Shown here piece by piece: positions 24,585-34,313 of a stretch of DNA of 64,000 nt. The translations under genes were made by a program, and so were the position numbers. Position 1 is the first letter of the stretch, and every line of letters begins with the position of its first letter. The notes under the pieces are model-generated. The model worked only from the letters and a program-made list of their open reading frames with translations. It was not told where the DNA came from and searched no databases. Source of the stretch: JAFCEV01 sp964473005 (lineage in GTDB: Archaea > Nanobdellota > Nanobdellia > Pacearchaeales > GW2011-AR1); contig CAYYME010000001.1 in NCBI GenBank assembly GCA_964473005.1, positions 5,323 to 69,322 on the forward strand. Reading direction: 5' to 3'.

Positions 24585-26162
24585 ATGGATAAAGAAATAT
24601 TAAAATTCGGGATGGAAAGAGGATTTCTTTTAGATAAAGATGTCCTGAAATTGCTGGGGGAAGTGGGGGACATAGAATCTGTAAAATTAATTTTAGAGAA
24701 TATAAAAAAATATAGCGAAACAAAAATAATTACACGTGAAATTCTTGTGCATAATGCAGGGAGAGTCAGTAATCTCCTTTTATCCCTCCCTGAAACAGCA
24801 AGACAGAAATTTGAAAAGCTGAAAATTAAATTAGGGCTGGAAATTGAAATCTCGAAAGAGATTGTGGGCACTCCTGCTGAAATTGGCCCCATCAGGAAAG
24901 CAGATAATTTAAATCCTGTAAAAATTCTGTCTGTTCCCCCTTCCCATGCAAAAAAGATAGTGGTATCTGATTTTGTCGATTATTTCAGGGGGAGATTTTC
25001 AAAGATGAAAAGCATTTTGCAGGAAAATCCAAATCTCCCTAATCTGATTTCAATAGATAAAATTTATGGAAACAGGCAGGGTATTTCTATAATCGGCATG
25101 ATTTCCAGTAAAAGAATGACTAAAAATAAAAATCTGCTTTTTGAAATTGAAGATCTGACTGGGAAAATAAGGGTGGTTGTTAATTCAAACAAGCCGGAAG
25201 TTTACAAAAAAGCAGAAAATATCTCTCTTGATTCTGTTTTGGGGTTCAGAGGGTCGGGAAGCAGGGAGATTCTTTTTGTGAATGATATTATTTTTCCAGA
25301 TAGTGTGCTTCATGAGAAAAAAAATGCTCCTGCAGAAGAGTATGCATTATTTATAGGGGATTTGCATTTTGGAAGCAAGCGTTTTTTGAAAAAGGGGTTT
25401 TTAAAATTTATTGATTTTCTCAACGGAAAACTTCCAGGAACCTCTGAAGTTGGCAAAATAAAATATCTTTTTATTGTCGGGGATTTGGTAACTGGAATAG
25501 GAAATTATCCTTCTCAGGAAAGAGATTTGGAAATTTTGAATCTTGAAGACCAGTATCTACAGGTTGCTGAATTGCTAAGGCAGATAAGAAAGGATATTAC
25601 CATAATTGTTTCTCCAGGAAATCATGACGGAGTTAGGTTAATGGAACCACAGCCCCTCTTGGATGAAAAATATGCCTGGCCGCTGTATAATTTAAAGAAT
25701 TTAATATTCACCGGAAATCCGGCAACAGTGAATATCGCCGCAAGAAAAAATTTTCCCGGGTTCAATGTTTTAACTTATCACGGATTTAGTTATCAGTTTT
25801 ATGCAAATAATGTTCCTTATCTTGTCTCAAAAAAAGCTATGAATGTTCCCGAAGAAATTATGAAATATCTCTTGAAAAACAGGCATCTTGCCCCTGCCCA
25901 CACTTCTGTGCAGTATTTTCCCATGGAAGAAGATGCTTTGATGATAAAAATTATCCCTGACATATTTGTTTCAGGGCACACCCACAAAAGCGGAGTTTCA
26001 TATCACAATAATATTCTGGTAATTTCTGCTTCCTGCTGGGAGAGCATGACTCCTTACCAGGAAAAATTCGGAAATGAACCTGATCACTGCAAGGTTCCTA
26101 TGTTAAATTTAAAGACGAGAGAAATTAAAATTTTGGATTTTGAGGGGGAAGATGAAAATTGA
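24585..26162 (+). CDS. polB: DNA polymerase D small subunit DP1 (exonuclease)
   Basis: 525 aa. After a helical N-terminal domain and an OB fold (ISIIGMISSKRMTKNKNLLF), the calcineurin-like phosphoesterase carries the metal motifs FIGDLHFGSK, IVGDLVTGIG, SPGNHDGVR and VSGHTHKSG. All metal ligands look intact, so the 3'-5' exonuclease should be active. It proofreads for DP2 (encoded at 27367). The usual short linker region between N terminus and OB fold is compact. The 3' end overlaps the next gene by 11 nt. Confidence 0.95.
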   Translation: MDKEILKFGMERGFLLDKDVLKLLGEVGDIESVKLILENIKKYSETKIITREILVHNAGRVSNLLLSLPETARQKFEKLKIKLGLEIEISKEIVGTPAEIGPIRKADNLNPVKILSVPPSHAKKIVVSDFVDYFRGRFSKMKSILQENPNLPNLISIDKIYGNRQGISIIGMISSKRMTKNKNLLFEIEDLTGKIRVVVNSNKPEVYKKAENISLDSVLGFRGSGSREILFVNDIIFPDSVLHEKKNAPAEEYALFIGDLHFGSKRFLKKGFLKFIDFLNGKLPGTSEVGKIKYLFIVGDLVTGIGNYPSQERDLEILNLEDQYLQVAELLRQIRKDITIIVSPGNHDGVRLMEPQPLLDEKYAWPLYNLKNLIFTGNPATVNIAARKNFPGFNVLTYHGFSYQFYANNVPYLVSKKAMNVPEEIMKYLLKNRHLAPAHTSVQYFPMEEDALMIKIIPDIFVSGHTHKSGVSYHNNILVISASCWESMTPYQEKFGNEPDHCKVPMLNLKTREIKILDFEGEDEN

Positions 26163-26751
26163 GGTTATTAATATTGATACTGATGATGTTATTGTTGATT
26201 TTACAGGTGCATTTATATTATTCAATAATGAAAAATACGGGACAAACCTAAAAAGAGAAGATTTTACTTCATATTCTTTTGAAAAAGTAACCGGAGGAAC
26301 AATCGGGGATGAACAAAAAAGGCTTTCTGAATTTTATAAAACAAATTATTTTAAAGAAATAAAACCCTTTCCATATTCTATTGAAACAATTAACCATTTA
26401 AAAAGATTTAATATATTGTATAATACTACTTCCAGGCCCAAAACAATTTCAAAAGAAACTTTAGAATTTTTTACAAATTATTATCCTGGCTGTTTTTCTG
26501 AAATTTTCTTTTCTTTTAACCACTATACCCAATGGAAAAATTGTGGGAAAACAAAAGCAGAAATCTGCTTGGATATCGCGGCCTCATTAATGATAGAAGA
26601 TTCTCTAGAATATGCTCTGCAATGTGCTGAAAAAGGGGTGGAGGTTTTATTGTTAGATGCTCCTTGGAACCAAAATGGTAAACATAAGAATATCACACGA
26701 GTGTATGGATATCCTGATTATTGGAAAGAAATAGGGAGATTGTTACTATGA
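26152..26751 (+). CDS. 5'(3')-deoxyribonucleotidase-like HAD protein
   Basis: 199 aa from the ATG at 26152, inside the DP1 3' end; a TTG at 26140 is less likely. HAD motifs: DTDDVIVDFTGAF (motif I DxD), NTTSRPKTI-type motif II (YNTTSRPK), and MIEDSLEYALQCAEKGVEV (motif IV region). These match the NT5C/YorS-like deoxyribonucleotidase group. It would dephosphorylate dNMPs. Placement between the two polymerase subunits suggests dNTP pool control. Overlaps the next gene by 4 nt. Confidence 0.8.
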   Translation: MKIEVINIDTDDVIVDFTGAFILFNNEKYGTNLKREDFTSYSFEKVTGGTIGDEQKRLSEFYKTNYFKEIKPFPYSIETINHLKRFNILYNTTSRPKTISKETLEFFTNYYPGCFSEIFFSFNHYTQWKNCGKTKAEICLDIAASLMIEDSLEYALQCAEKGVEVLLLDAPWNQNGKHKNITRVYGYPDYWKEIGRLLL

Positions 26752-27365
26752 GCGAACAAATAAATGAAAAATTAAGAAAGATGCTTTATTCGAGAATAAA
26801 CGAGATTGATGATTTGGAAATTAGAAAATTTGTTAAAGAAGTTTTAGATAGTGCTCCCGAAGGTTTTTGGACAACCCCTTGTAGTGGAACAGGAAGATAC
26901 CATCCCCCAGAAAACCAGGGCAATGGGGGATTAATACGGCATTTAATTAAGTGCTTAGTGGTCGCTAAAGATTTATGCAGGTATTTTGGGGTATCTCAAG
27001 AAACTAAAGATATTGTTCTTGCGGCTATATTTTTGCATGATATAAAAAAGAATGGGGAACCTTGGAAAGAAAATACAGATATGAATCATGGAAAAATGGG
27101 GGCAGAGTTTCTAGGTAAATTTGAATTAAAAGAACCTTATAAAACAAAAATTAAAAATTGCGTAAGATATCACCTTTACAGATTTACAGGAACAATGGGG
27201 GATGTTGAAAGAGCATCAAACCCCACACAAGAAGAAAAGATAACCCAATTGACAGATTTATTTTGTGCTAGAAAATATGCTTCATGGTTGCCTGGTTTTG
27301 AAGTTCCTCAAGAAGCAATAAATAATTTCTCAAATAAATTTCAGTCAAGTTTAGATTTATATTAA
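26748..27365 (+). CDS. HD-domain phosphohydrolase
   Basis: 205 aa from ATG 26748 (ATGA overlap with the upstream stop). GNGGLIRHLIKCLVVAKDLC gives the first His, AAIFLHDIKKNGEPW the HD pair, and HGKMGAEFL plus CVRYHLYRF the later ligands. It belongs to the HD superfamily of metal-dependent phosphohydrolases, like YfbR- or cNMP-type enzymes. The substrate is probably a nucleotide. It is translationally coupled to the HAD nucleotidase and one nucleotide before polD large subunit. Confidence 0.78.
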   Translation: MSEQINEKLRKMLYSRINEIDDLEIRKFVKEVLDSAPEGFWTTPCSGTGRYHPPENQGNGGLIRHLIKCLVVAKDLCRYFGVSQETKDIVLAAIFLHDIKKNGEPWKENTDMNHGKMGAEFLGKFELKEPYKTKIKNCVRYHLYRFTGTMGDVERASNPTQEEKITQLTDLFCARKYASWLPGFEVPQEAINNFSNKFQSSLDLY

Positions 27366-27366
27366 G

Positions 27367-30300
27367 ATGAACATCCAGCAATACTTCCTAGATTTGGAAA
27401 AAGATGTGAGGCAGATTTATGAACTTGCAGAAAAAGCAAAAGCAAAAGGTCTTGATCCTGTTGATAAGGTTGAAGTTCCCCTTGCTATGAGCATGGCTGA
27501 AAAAGTCGTAAATTTAATCGGAACAGTTTACCCCCAGGCAATTGGTTCTGGAATTACTGAAAGAATTCTTGAACTTGAAAAAGAATACGGGAAATTGAGT
27601 GTCACTCTTGTTTTTAAAATCGCAGAAGAAGTTGCAAAACAGAAATTCTGCAAATTTTCCAGTTTGCTCGACGCTATTGATGCAGGAATAAGAATCGGTT
27701 TCGCATACATCACATTAGGCGTTGTTTCCTCGCCAATAGAGGGGTATACTGGAATTAAAGTGAAGAAAACCAAGGAAGGAAAAGAATATCTTGAAGCAAA
27801 TTTTTCAGGTCCAATCAGAAGTGCGGGAACAACAGCATCCTGCATGGTTCTTATACTCATAGATTATCTGAGGGAATTATTTGGATATTCAAAATATGAC
27901 CCGACCGAAGAAGAGATTAAGAGATATGTTACAGAATGCTATGATTATCATGAGCGTATTACTAATCTGCAATATATCGGAACAGAAGAAGAATTAAAAT
28001 TTTTGGCTGCAAACATGCCGATTCAGGTTTCAGGGGAGCCAACAGAAAAATTGGAAGTTTCAAATTATAAAAATCTGGAAAGAATTGAATCAAATTATAT
28101 TCGTGGCGGAATGTGCCTTGTTTTTTCAGAAGGATTGGCGCAGAAAGCAGCTAAAGGATACCGGTTGCTAAATGAAGCGAAAGCGAACGGGATAAAATCA
28201 ACTGGTTTTGATTTTCTTAAAGAGTATTTGCCTTTGCACAAAAAAAGGGACACCGGAAAAACAGACGATTCACCGACGTATATAAAAGACTTGGTTGCAG
28301 GAAGACCTGTTTTTGGGCATCCGGGCATGCAGGGGGGGTTTAGATTCAGATACGGAAGAGGAAGAGTAAATGGTTTTAGTGCAGCATCAGTGCATCCTGC
28401 AACAATGGCGGTAACAGATAACTTCATTGCCACAGGAACCCAGTTAAAAATAGAAAAACCAACAAAAGGATGTGCAATTACAGTCTGTGATTCTGTTGAA
28501 GGTCCGATTGTTAGATTGTTTAGCGGAAGTGTAAAAAAACTCAGGAGCAGAGAGGAAGCAAAAAAATTATACCCTGATATTGAAGAAGTTCTTTATTTAG
28601 GGGATATTCTTGTCCCTTTCAGTGATGTTTTAAACAGAAATTCCAATTTAATAAAAGCAGGATATGTGGAAGAATGGTGGAAATTAAATTTAGAGGAAAA
28701 AAATGCAGAGATTGGATCTAAAACAGACTGCTTTAATATTGGGTTTGAAGCAGCCATTGAACTAAGTAAAAAATATAAAATTCCCTTTCATCCAAAATTT
28801 ATTTTTTACTGGACAGGGATTTCCAAAAAAGAATTTCTTGAATTAATAGGCTGGCTGAAGCATGCCCGAATTAATAAAAAAATTATTTTTCCTTACAACA
28901 AAACAGAGCAGGAGCAATTTCAGGCAGGTAAGAGGGCACTGGAATTGATTGGTGTTGAGCATGATGTAATCATAGAGCATGTAATTTTAAGTGAAGAAAA
29001 CAGCAAAGCTTTATTGATGAATCTAGGGATTGATTTTAAAGTTTTGGAAAAAGAAAATTTGCTTAATGATGAAGTTTCTAAAATAGAAGATAAGATAAAT
29101 AAATTATTAACATTGGAAAATTCTGGTGAAAATAAGGTTAAAAATGGCGAAGCAGTTTTGTCAATTGTTAATGAACTGTCTGCCCCCCTTATCATTAAAG
29201 ACAAAACAGGAGAATTTATTGGGGCGAGAATGGGGCGGCCTGAAAAAGCAAAACTCAGAAAATTAGAGGGGAGCCCGAATGTTTTGTTTCCTGTCGGAAG
29301 AGAAGGGGGGAGACTGAGAAGTGTTCAGGCAGCATGCGATGCAGGAAAGGTTAGCAGTACCTTTCCGATATATTTTTGTGCTTCCTGCAGCAAAGAAACA
29401 ATTTATTCTGTTTGTGAAACCTGCAGGAAAAAATGCAAAAAATTATACTATTTCAACAGCACCCAGGAAAAGTTTTTTGACAGCACCAGAAATACAGAGG
29501 AGGGGGTTAATTATTGTAATCAGATACTGGATATAAATCACTATTTTAAAAATGCAGTTGAATATCTTGGGCTCACAAAAGAGGAAAATCCTCTTTTGGT
29601 AAAAGGAGTTAGGGGGACTTCTTCATCCAATCATGCAACTGAACATTTGGCTAAAGGAATTCTGAGGGCAATGCACAATCTGCAGGTAAATAAAGACGGG
29701 ACAATAAGGTTTGATGCAACTGAACTTCCTTTAACGCATTTCAAACCAAAAGAAATTTTTGTCAGCGTGGAAAAACTCAGGAGTTTGGGTTATGACAAAG
29801 ATATTAACGGAGAGGAACTTAGGGGTGAAGACCAGATAGTTGAACTAATGCCCCATGATATTCTGCTTCCAATCCCATTTGAATCTACAGATGAAAAAGG
29901 GGATGAAGTTTTTGTAAGAATTGCAGATTTTATTGATGATTTGCTGAACAGATTTTACAAATTAGATTCTTTTTACAATCTTGCTTCGAGAGAGGATTTA
30001 GTTGGGCAACTTGGAGTTTGCATGGCTCCTCATAATTGTGCAGGAGTTATCTGCAGGATTATTGGTTTCTCAAATACACAAGGACTAATGGCCTCACCAT
30101 ATATGCATGCAGCAATGAGGAGGGACTGTGATGGGGATGAAGCAGCAGTCATGCTTTTAATGGATGTTCTGCTGAATTTCTCTAAAGAATTTTTGCCAAG
30201 TCACAGGGGCGGAACACAGGATGCTCCCTTGGTTTTAAACGCAAAAATAGATGCAGGAGAAGTTGATGACCAAATTCTTGATTTAGAAGTTGGAAAAAAA

Positions 30301-30879
30301 TATCCGCTTGAACTTTATGAATTGGCAGAGCAGAAAAAACATTCCTCTGAAATCAAGGGAATTGAAACAATAAAATCTATTCTTAGAAAAGGCAGAAACT
30401 GTTTTAATGGGCTTGGTTATACTCATGAAGTTTCTAATTTTAACGACGGAGTTACCTGCTCAACTTACAAACTTCTGGCAACTATGCAGGAGAAAGTCAG
30501 GCACCAGATGGAACTTGTGGAAAAACTTCGTTCTGTAGATACAACAGATACTGCACGGCTGATTATTGAGAGGCATTTTATGAGGGATTTAAAAGGTAAT
30601 CTTAGAAATTTTTCAATGCAGGGATTCAGGTGTGTTGCATGCAATGAGATTGTCAGAAGGCCGCCGCTTGCAGGAGTTTGCCCTGTATGCGGGGGAAAAT
30701 TAATTTTTACAACTCATGAAGGCGGAATAAAAAAATATCTCGAACTTGCATTTGAACTTGCTGAAAAATATAATACCTCTTCTTATGTCAAGCAGAATTT
30801 AGATCTTACCAAAAGGTATATTGAAAGCATTTTTGGAAAGGAATTAGAGAAGCAAGAAAAGTTAGGGGGGTGGTTTTAG
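27367..30879 (+). CDS. polC: DNA polymerase D large subunit DP2
   Basis: 1170 aa, slightly shorter than the ~1260 aa of euryarchaeal homologues and with no intein. Blocks include SGPIRSAGTTASCMVLILID, GRPVFGHPGMQGGFRFRYG and GARMGRPEKAKLRK. Two zinc modules are visible: CASCSKET..CETCRKKC and CVACNEIV..CPVCGG. The two-barrel active site is RRDCDGDEAAVM with Asp922 and Asp924. It makes the catalytic core with DP1. The C-terminal PCNA-contact region is not obvious beyond EKLGGWF at the very end, which could be a shortened PIP-like tail. Confidence 0.96.
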   Translation: MNIQQYFLDLEKDVRQIYELAEKAKAKGLDPVDKVEVPLAMSMAEKVVNLIGTVYPQAIGSGITERILELEKEYGKLSVTLVFKIAEEVAKQKFCKFSSLLDAIDAGIRIGFAYITLGVVSSPIEGYTGIKVKKTKEGKEYLEANFSGPIRSAGTTASCMVLILIDYLRELFGYSKYDPTEEEIKRYVTECYDYHERITNLQYIGTEEELKFLAANMPIQVSGEPTEKLEVSNYKNLERIESNYIRGGMCLVFSEGLAQKAAKGYRLLNEAKANGIKSTGFDFLKEYLPLHKKRDTGKTDDSPTYIKDLVAGRPVFGHPGMQGGFRFRYGRGRVNGFSAASVHPATMAVTDNFIATGTQLKIEKPTKGCAITVCDSVEGPIVRLFSGSVKKLRSREEAKKLYPDIEEVLYLGDILVPFSDVLNRNSNLIKAGYVEEWWKLNLEEKNAEIGSKTDCFNIGFEAAIELSKKYKIPFHPKFIFYWTGISKKEFLELIGWLKHARINKKIIFPYNKTEQEQFQAGKRALELIGVEHDVIIEHVILSEENSKALLMNLGIDFKVLEKENLLNDEVSKIEDKINKLLTLENSGENKVKNGEAVLSIVNELSAPLIIKDKTGEFIGARMGRPEKAKLRKLEGSPNVLFPVGREGGRLRSVQAACDAGKVSSTFPIYFCASCSKETIYSVCETCRKKCKKLYYFNSTQEKFFDSTRNTEEGVNYCNQILDINHYFKNAVEYLGLTKEENPLLVKGVRGTSSSNHATEHLAKGILRAMHNLQVNKDGTIRFDATELPLTHFKPKEIFVSVEKLRSLGYDKDINGEELRGEDQIVELMPHDILLPIPFESTDEKGDEVFVRIADFIDDLLNRFYKLDSFYNLASREDLVGQLGVCMAPHNCAGVICRIIGFSNTQGLMASPYMHAAMRRDCDGDEAAVMLLMDVLLNFSKEFLPSHRGGTQDAPLVLNAKIDAGEVDDQILDLEVGKKYPLELYELAEQKKHSSEIKGIETIKSILRKGRNCFNGLGYTHEVSNFNDGVTCSTYKLLATMQEKVRHQMELVEKLRSVDTTDTARLIIERHFMRDLKGNLRNFSMQGFRCVACNEIVRRPPLAGVCPVCGGKLIFTTHEGGIKKYLELAFELAEKYNTSSYVKQNLDLTKRYIESIFGKELEKQEKLGGWF

Positions 30880-30917
30880 AATTTTTATTTTTGAAAAGTT
30901 AGAGGGGGTTTAGAAAT

Positions 30918-31634
30918 TTAATTTGGCTCATAAACATTTTTATTAGTTAGTTCATTTCCTGTAGAGCTAAGGATTATATAATTAAAATTAGTGTCTGTAA
31001 ACTTTAATTGTTTTCCATTAGCAATAAGTACATAGCCATTATAACCATGATAAAAAGCATAAGAACCATCGCTTGATGAAATGGTGCTTCCAACGAATGT
31101 TCCTGCTCCACTATTAGGATAAGTCATTACATGTATCCTTACTTCTTGGTTTGCCAAAGGCGTTGACTTATCTGCCTTCAAAGCTCTTCCATAAAGAATC
31201 TGGTTTGTTAGCCCTATTGGAGTTAATTTATGGTCTGGGGCTATATTTGTTTTTTGTTTTATTACTATGGCTGAAACCACATCTTTCTTGTAGTTATAAG
31301 ATGATTCACTTGCACTTATGTTATAAGCTCCTGCAGGAACATTATCTATAGCATAATCCCCAGACAAAAGGCTTTTTGTTTTAAAATCTGTTCCGGCTAT
31401 TATTACATCAGCATTGGGAAAACCAGCATAACTTAATTTATTATTTTCTATAATTGGGACAGTTACTTTTCCAGTAACCATTCCTACTGATTTTATATCT
31501 ATTGTTATATTGCTGGGTGTAGTTATGTCCACTTTGCTGCAATTTTCTAAATAAAGAGAACCAACTAAAGCAGCACCAATTAGAACTTTTCTTCCAATGG
31601 TTCTTGTTTTTTGGATTATCCTTTCAAGCCCCAT
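30918..31634 (-). CDS. Exported protein with carboxypeptidase-regulatory-like repeats
   Basis: 238 aa. A basic N terminus (RIIQKTRTIGRKV) followed by a hydrophobic stretch (LIGAALVGSLYLENCSK) suggests a secretion signal; the Cys has a poor lipobox. Two CarboxypepD_reg-like beta modules follow: GMVTGKVTVP..LLSGDYAIDNVPAGAYNISA and ILYGRALKADKSTPLANQ..SSSDGSYAFYHGYNG. Likely a cell-surface or adhesion protein. No TM anchor at the C terminus. Convergent with polC. Confidence 0.6.
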   Translation of the reverse strand: MGLERIIQKTRTIGRKVLIGAALVGSLYLENCSKVDITTPSNITIDIKSVGMVTGKVTVPIIENNKLSYAGFPNADVIIAGTDFKTKSLLSGDYAIDNVPAGAYNISASESSYNYKKDVVSAIVIKQKTNIAPDHKLTPIGLTNQILYGRALKADKSTPLANQEVRIHVMTYPNSGAGTFVGSTISSSDGSYAFYHGYNGYVLIANGKQLKFTDTNFNYIILSSTGNELTNKNVYEPN

Positions 31635-31687
31635 AAATTTCTTGAGAATTTTAAGTTTAAAAAGATTATTGTGATAGTAAACTTATC

Positions 31688-32875
31688 TCAAACCAGATAA
31701 ATCAAAATCGTCGGCAAAAGCAGGCAGCCCATCATGTTAGTTCGTTTGACTCCGAGAGAGATGCAGTAAATTCCAGTGAATGTTGAAACTGCAAGAACCA
31801 GCAATCCAAAAAATCCTGAGACTAAAAAAACAATAACTGCAAGAAAAGAGAGGGTGCCCCAAGAGAGTTTTGTATAATTTATTTTTCCGATTTTCTGCGC
31901 AAGGAATTTTGCAACCTTTTTTGTAATAAAAAAAGAAGAGACTCCTGAGATTAAAATTACAGAGAGAATTAAAATAAGAATTTGAGGGGAAAGGGTTCCA
32001 ATTAGCTCTTTAACTGCCACACTTGCACCAGTTCTTGTTTTTGAAATTGCATAGAGTGCAATAAAAGACAAACCCATAACAAGAGTATTTGTTGCGCCAA
32101 GAAGAACAAGAAAGCCTTCCCTGGTTGTTTTTGAAATACTGTTTCCTATTATTGCCGCCTGCCCGCTTCCCAAACCAGGAAGAAAACCGCATAAGGGTGA
32201 CGCGATAAAGGCAGCAATCAGCGATTTTTTTGAAAATTTTTCTTCTGGTTCTGTTATTTTTTGTTTTGGAATTTTAATTTTATCCTTGATGCTGATTAAT
32301 AGCATGGAGCTTCCGAAGAGTCCTGTCAGAAGAGGAAGCAAAGGTTCTTTGAAATTTATATTCAGAACAATTAGTCCAAGAATTCCTGTAAGAAGAAAAA
32401 CAATAAGAGCATTTTTAATTTTTCTCTCTGTAGACATCATAAAAAAAGAAACAAGAAGCAATAAACCCGGAATTAAAATTTTTATAAAATTATAAACTTT
32501 TGAGAGTGCGAAAATAGAAGGATAAACAAGAATAAGCAGCATGAAAATTGCAGCCAGCCCTCCATAAGCAGTCAGGCACACCGCTTCATACCCCCTACCG
32601 TCTCTGAGCAATTCATGTCCTGGAAGAATTGAAAGTTCTGTTTCTGTATCAGGGCATCCAAGGAAAACAGAGGGAATAAAGTCAATGAAAGTATGGGAAA
32701 TTGCCATTGCACAAATAAAAACAACAAAATAAACCGGATTCAGAAAACTGAGAAGAGAGGCAGAGAGAGCAACCAGAAAAACTCCAACGAGATTTATGTG
32801 AATTCCGGGAATCAAGCCTGTAATAATTCCTGCAAGAAGTCCGAGAAAAAGGAACAGGAAGATTTCAGCCAGCAT
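31688..32875 (-). CDS. TctA-like (DUF112) membrane protein
   Basis: 395 aa with about 10 TM segments. GLLAGIITGLIPGIHINLVG near the N terminus and the internal-repeat counterpart SPLCGFLPGLGSGQAAIIGN match the two conserved GxxPG regions of the TctA/PF01970 superfamily. Archaeal members occur without the TctB/TctC partners, as here, so the substrate is unknown. It is divergent from tyrS with a ~45-bp shared promoter region. Confidence 0.85.
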   Translation of the reverse strand: MLAEIFLFLFLGLLAGIITGLIPGIHINLVGVFLVALSASLLSFLNPVYFVVFICAMAISHTFIDFIPSVFLGCPDTETELSILPGHELLRDGRGYEAVCLTAYGGLAAIFMLLILVYPSIFALSKVYNFIKILIPGLLLLVSFFMMSTERKIKNALIVFLLTGILGLIVLNINFKEPLLPLLTGLFGSSMLLISIKDKIKIPKQKITEPEEKFSKKSLIAAFIASPLCGFLPGLGSGQAAIIGNSISKTTREGFLVLLGATNTLVMGLSFIALYAISKTRTGASVAVKELIGTLSPQILILILSVILISGVSSFFITKKVAKFLAQKIGKINYTKLSWGTLSFLAVIVFLVSGFFGLLVLAVSTFTGIYCISLGVKRTNMMGCLLLPTILIYLV

Positions 32876-32919
32876 AAACTCAATACTTTTATAAATTATA
32901 TATTATTTATTGTGATGAA

Positions 32920-33873
32920 ATGGATATTAACGAAAAAATAGAATTGATAAAAAGAAATACAGAAGAGATAATAGGAGAAGAAAAGATTAATGATTTTATA
33001 AAACAGGGTGTTGTTTATTGCGGTTATGAATGCTCAGGAGAAATTCATCTCGGGCATCTTGTTACTATAATTAAGCTTCTGGATTTGCAGAAAGCAGGAA
33101 TTAAAGTCAAAATTTTGCTGGCTGACTGGCATACCTGGCTAAATCAAAAAGGAGACTGGGATTTTGTAAATAAACAGCTGAAGCAGTGGGAAAAAGGTTT
33201 TAAGTCAGTTGGTTTAAAGGCAGAGATTATCAAAGGAACCAGTTTTCAGAAAAAACCAGGATATATCGACGATGTTCTGAAAATGGCGTTGGATATTACT
33301 GTTAATCGGGGGGTAAGAGCAATGCAGCAGGTTGCGAGAGACATAGAAAACGCGAAGATAAGCCAGATAATTTATCCTCTGATGCAAATTGAAGATGTCA
33401 AAGCGCTGGGAGTTAATTTTGTTTTGGCAGGAATGGACCAGAGAAAAATTTACATGCTTGGATTGGATGTCGGAAAAAAAATCGGATTGCAGGAGGCAGT
33501 TTATCTTTACACTCCTTTGATTCCGAGTCTGAGGGGAGCAGAGGGGAAGATGTCCAGTTCTGTTAAGGAGAGTTTTATTTCTATTCGTGACAAAAAAGAG
33601 GATATAAAGAAAAAAATGCACGGGGCTTACTGCAAAATTGGGGATGTCCAGAATAATCCTATTTTAGCAATTGCAAGACTGATTATTTTTCCCAGATTTG
33701 AAAAAGTTAGGATTAAAAGAGACAAAAAGTTCGGAGAAGATTTGGATTTTACAGATTACAAAGATTTGGAAAAAGCATTTGAATCCGGAAAACTACATGC
33801 TCTGGATTTAAAAGATTCTGTTGCAGATTATCTCGAAGAGATTATCGTGCCGATAAGAAAAAACTGGAAATAA
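32920..33873 (+). CDS. tyrS: Tyrosyl-tRNA synthetase
   Basis: 317 aa, archaeal/eukaryotic type. VVYCGYECSGEIHLGHLVTI contains the HIGH-like HLGH; the KMSKS equivalent is GKMSSSVKESF; MQIEDVKALGVNFVLAGMDQ and RKIYMLGLDVG contact tyrosine and the tRNA. Upstream TATA-like TTTATAAATTATATA predicts a leaderless start. Full length for the class. Confidence 0.93.
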   Translation: MDINEKIELIKRNTEEIIGEEKINDFIKQGVVYCGYECSGEIHLGHLVTIIKLLDLQKAGIKVKILLADWHTWLNQKGDWDFVNKQLKQWEKGFKSVGLKAEIIKGTSFQKKPGYIDDVLKMALDITVNRGVRAMQQVARDIENAKISQIIYPLMQIEDVKALGVNFVLAGMDQRKIYMLGLDVGKKIGLQEAVYLYTPLIPSLRGAEGKMSSSVKESFISIRDKKEDIKKKMHGAYCKIGDVQNNPILAIARLIIFPRFEKVRIKRDKKFGEDLDFTDYKDLEKAFESGKLHALDLKDSVADYLEEIIVPIRKNWK

Positions 33874-33875
33874 AA

Positions 33876-34277
33876 ATGGATAAAAAAAGGCCTAGAGTTA
33901 CTGCTGCAATTCTTGTAGAAAAAGATGGTAAATTTCTTTTAGCAGAAAGAAATAAAGAAAATTATAATGGTTACTGGATTATTCCTGGAGGTGGTGTTGA
34001 CTTCGGAGAAAGGCTTTCTGATGCAGCAATCAGGGAAATTAAAGAAGAGACTAATTTGGATGTGGAAATTAAAAAACTGATTTGCCATAAAGAAATTATT
34101 AATGTTCCTGGAGATTATCATAGCATTATTTTTTTCTATTTAGCTTTTCCTGTCTCCCAAGATGTTCAATCTAATGATGATATCTCACAGGCAAGATTTT
34201 TTTCTGTAGATGAAATTAAAAAGATGAAAATTGCAGAAAGCGTACAGATGGTTTTGGAAGAAATGGGTCTTTGGTAA
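33876..34277 (+). CDS. Nudix hydrolase
   Basis: 133 aa. PRVTAAILVEKDGKFLLAER start and the canonical Nudix box GGGVDFGERLSDAAIREIKEETNLDV. A single-domain protein of ordinary length, close in shape to ADP-ribose or GDP-mannose hydrolases. It starts 2 nt after tyrS and is probably co-transcribed. Confidence 0.9.
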   Translation: MDKKRPRVTAAILVEKDGKFLLAERNKENYNGYWIIPGGGVDFGERLSDAAIREIKEETNLDVEIKKLICHKEIINVPGDYHSIIFFYLAFPVSQDVQSNDDISQARFFSVDEIKKMKIAESVQMVLEEMGLW

Positions 34278-34313
34278 GTTTGTCTTGTCTTATGTTTTTT
34301 AATCTAAAAATCT

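Noticed and set aside
24585..26162. DP1 as a stand-alone phosphoprotein phosphatase
   Set aside because: The OB fold and the neighbouring DP2 gene identify it as the PolD small subunit.
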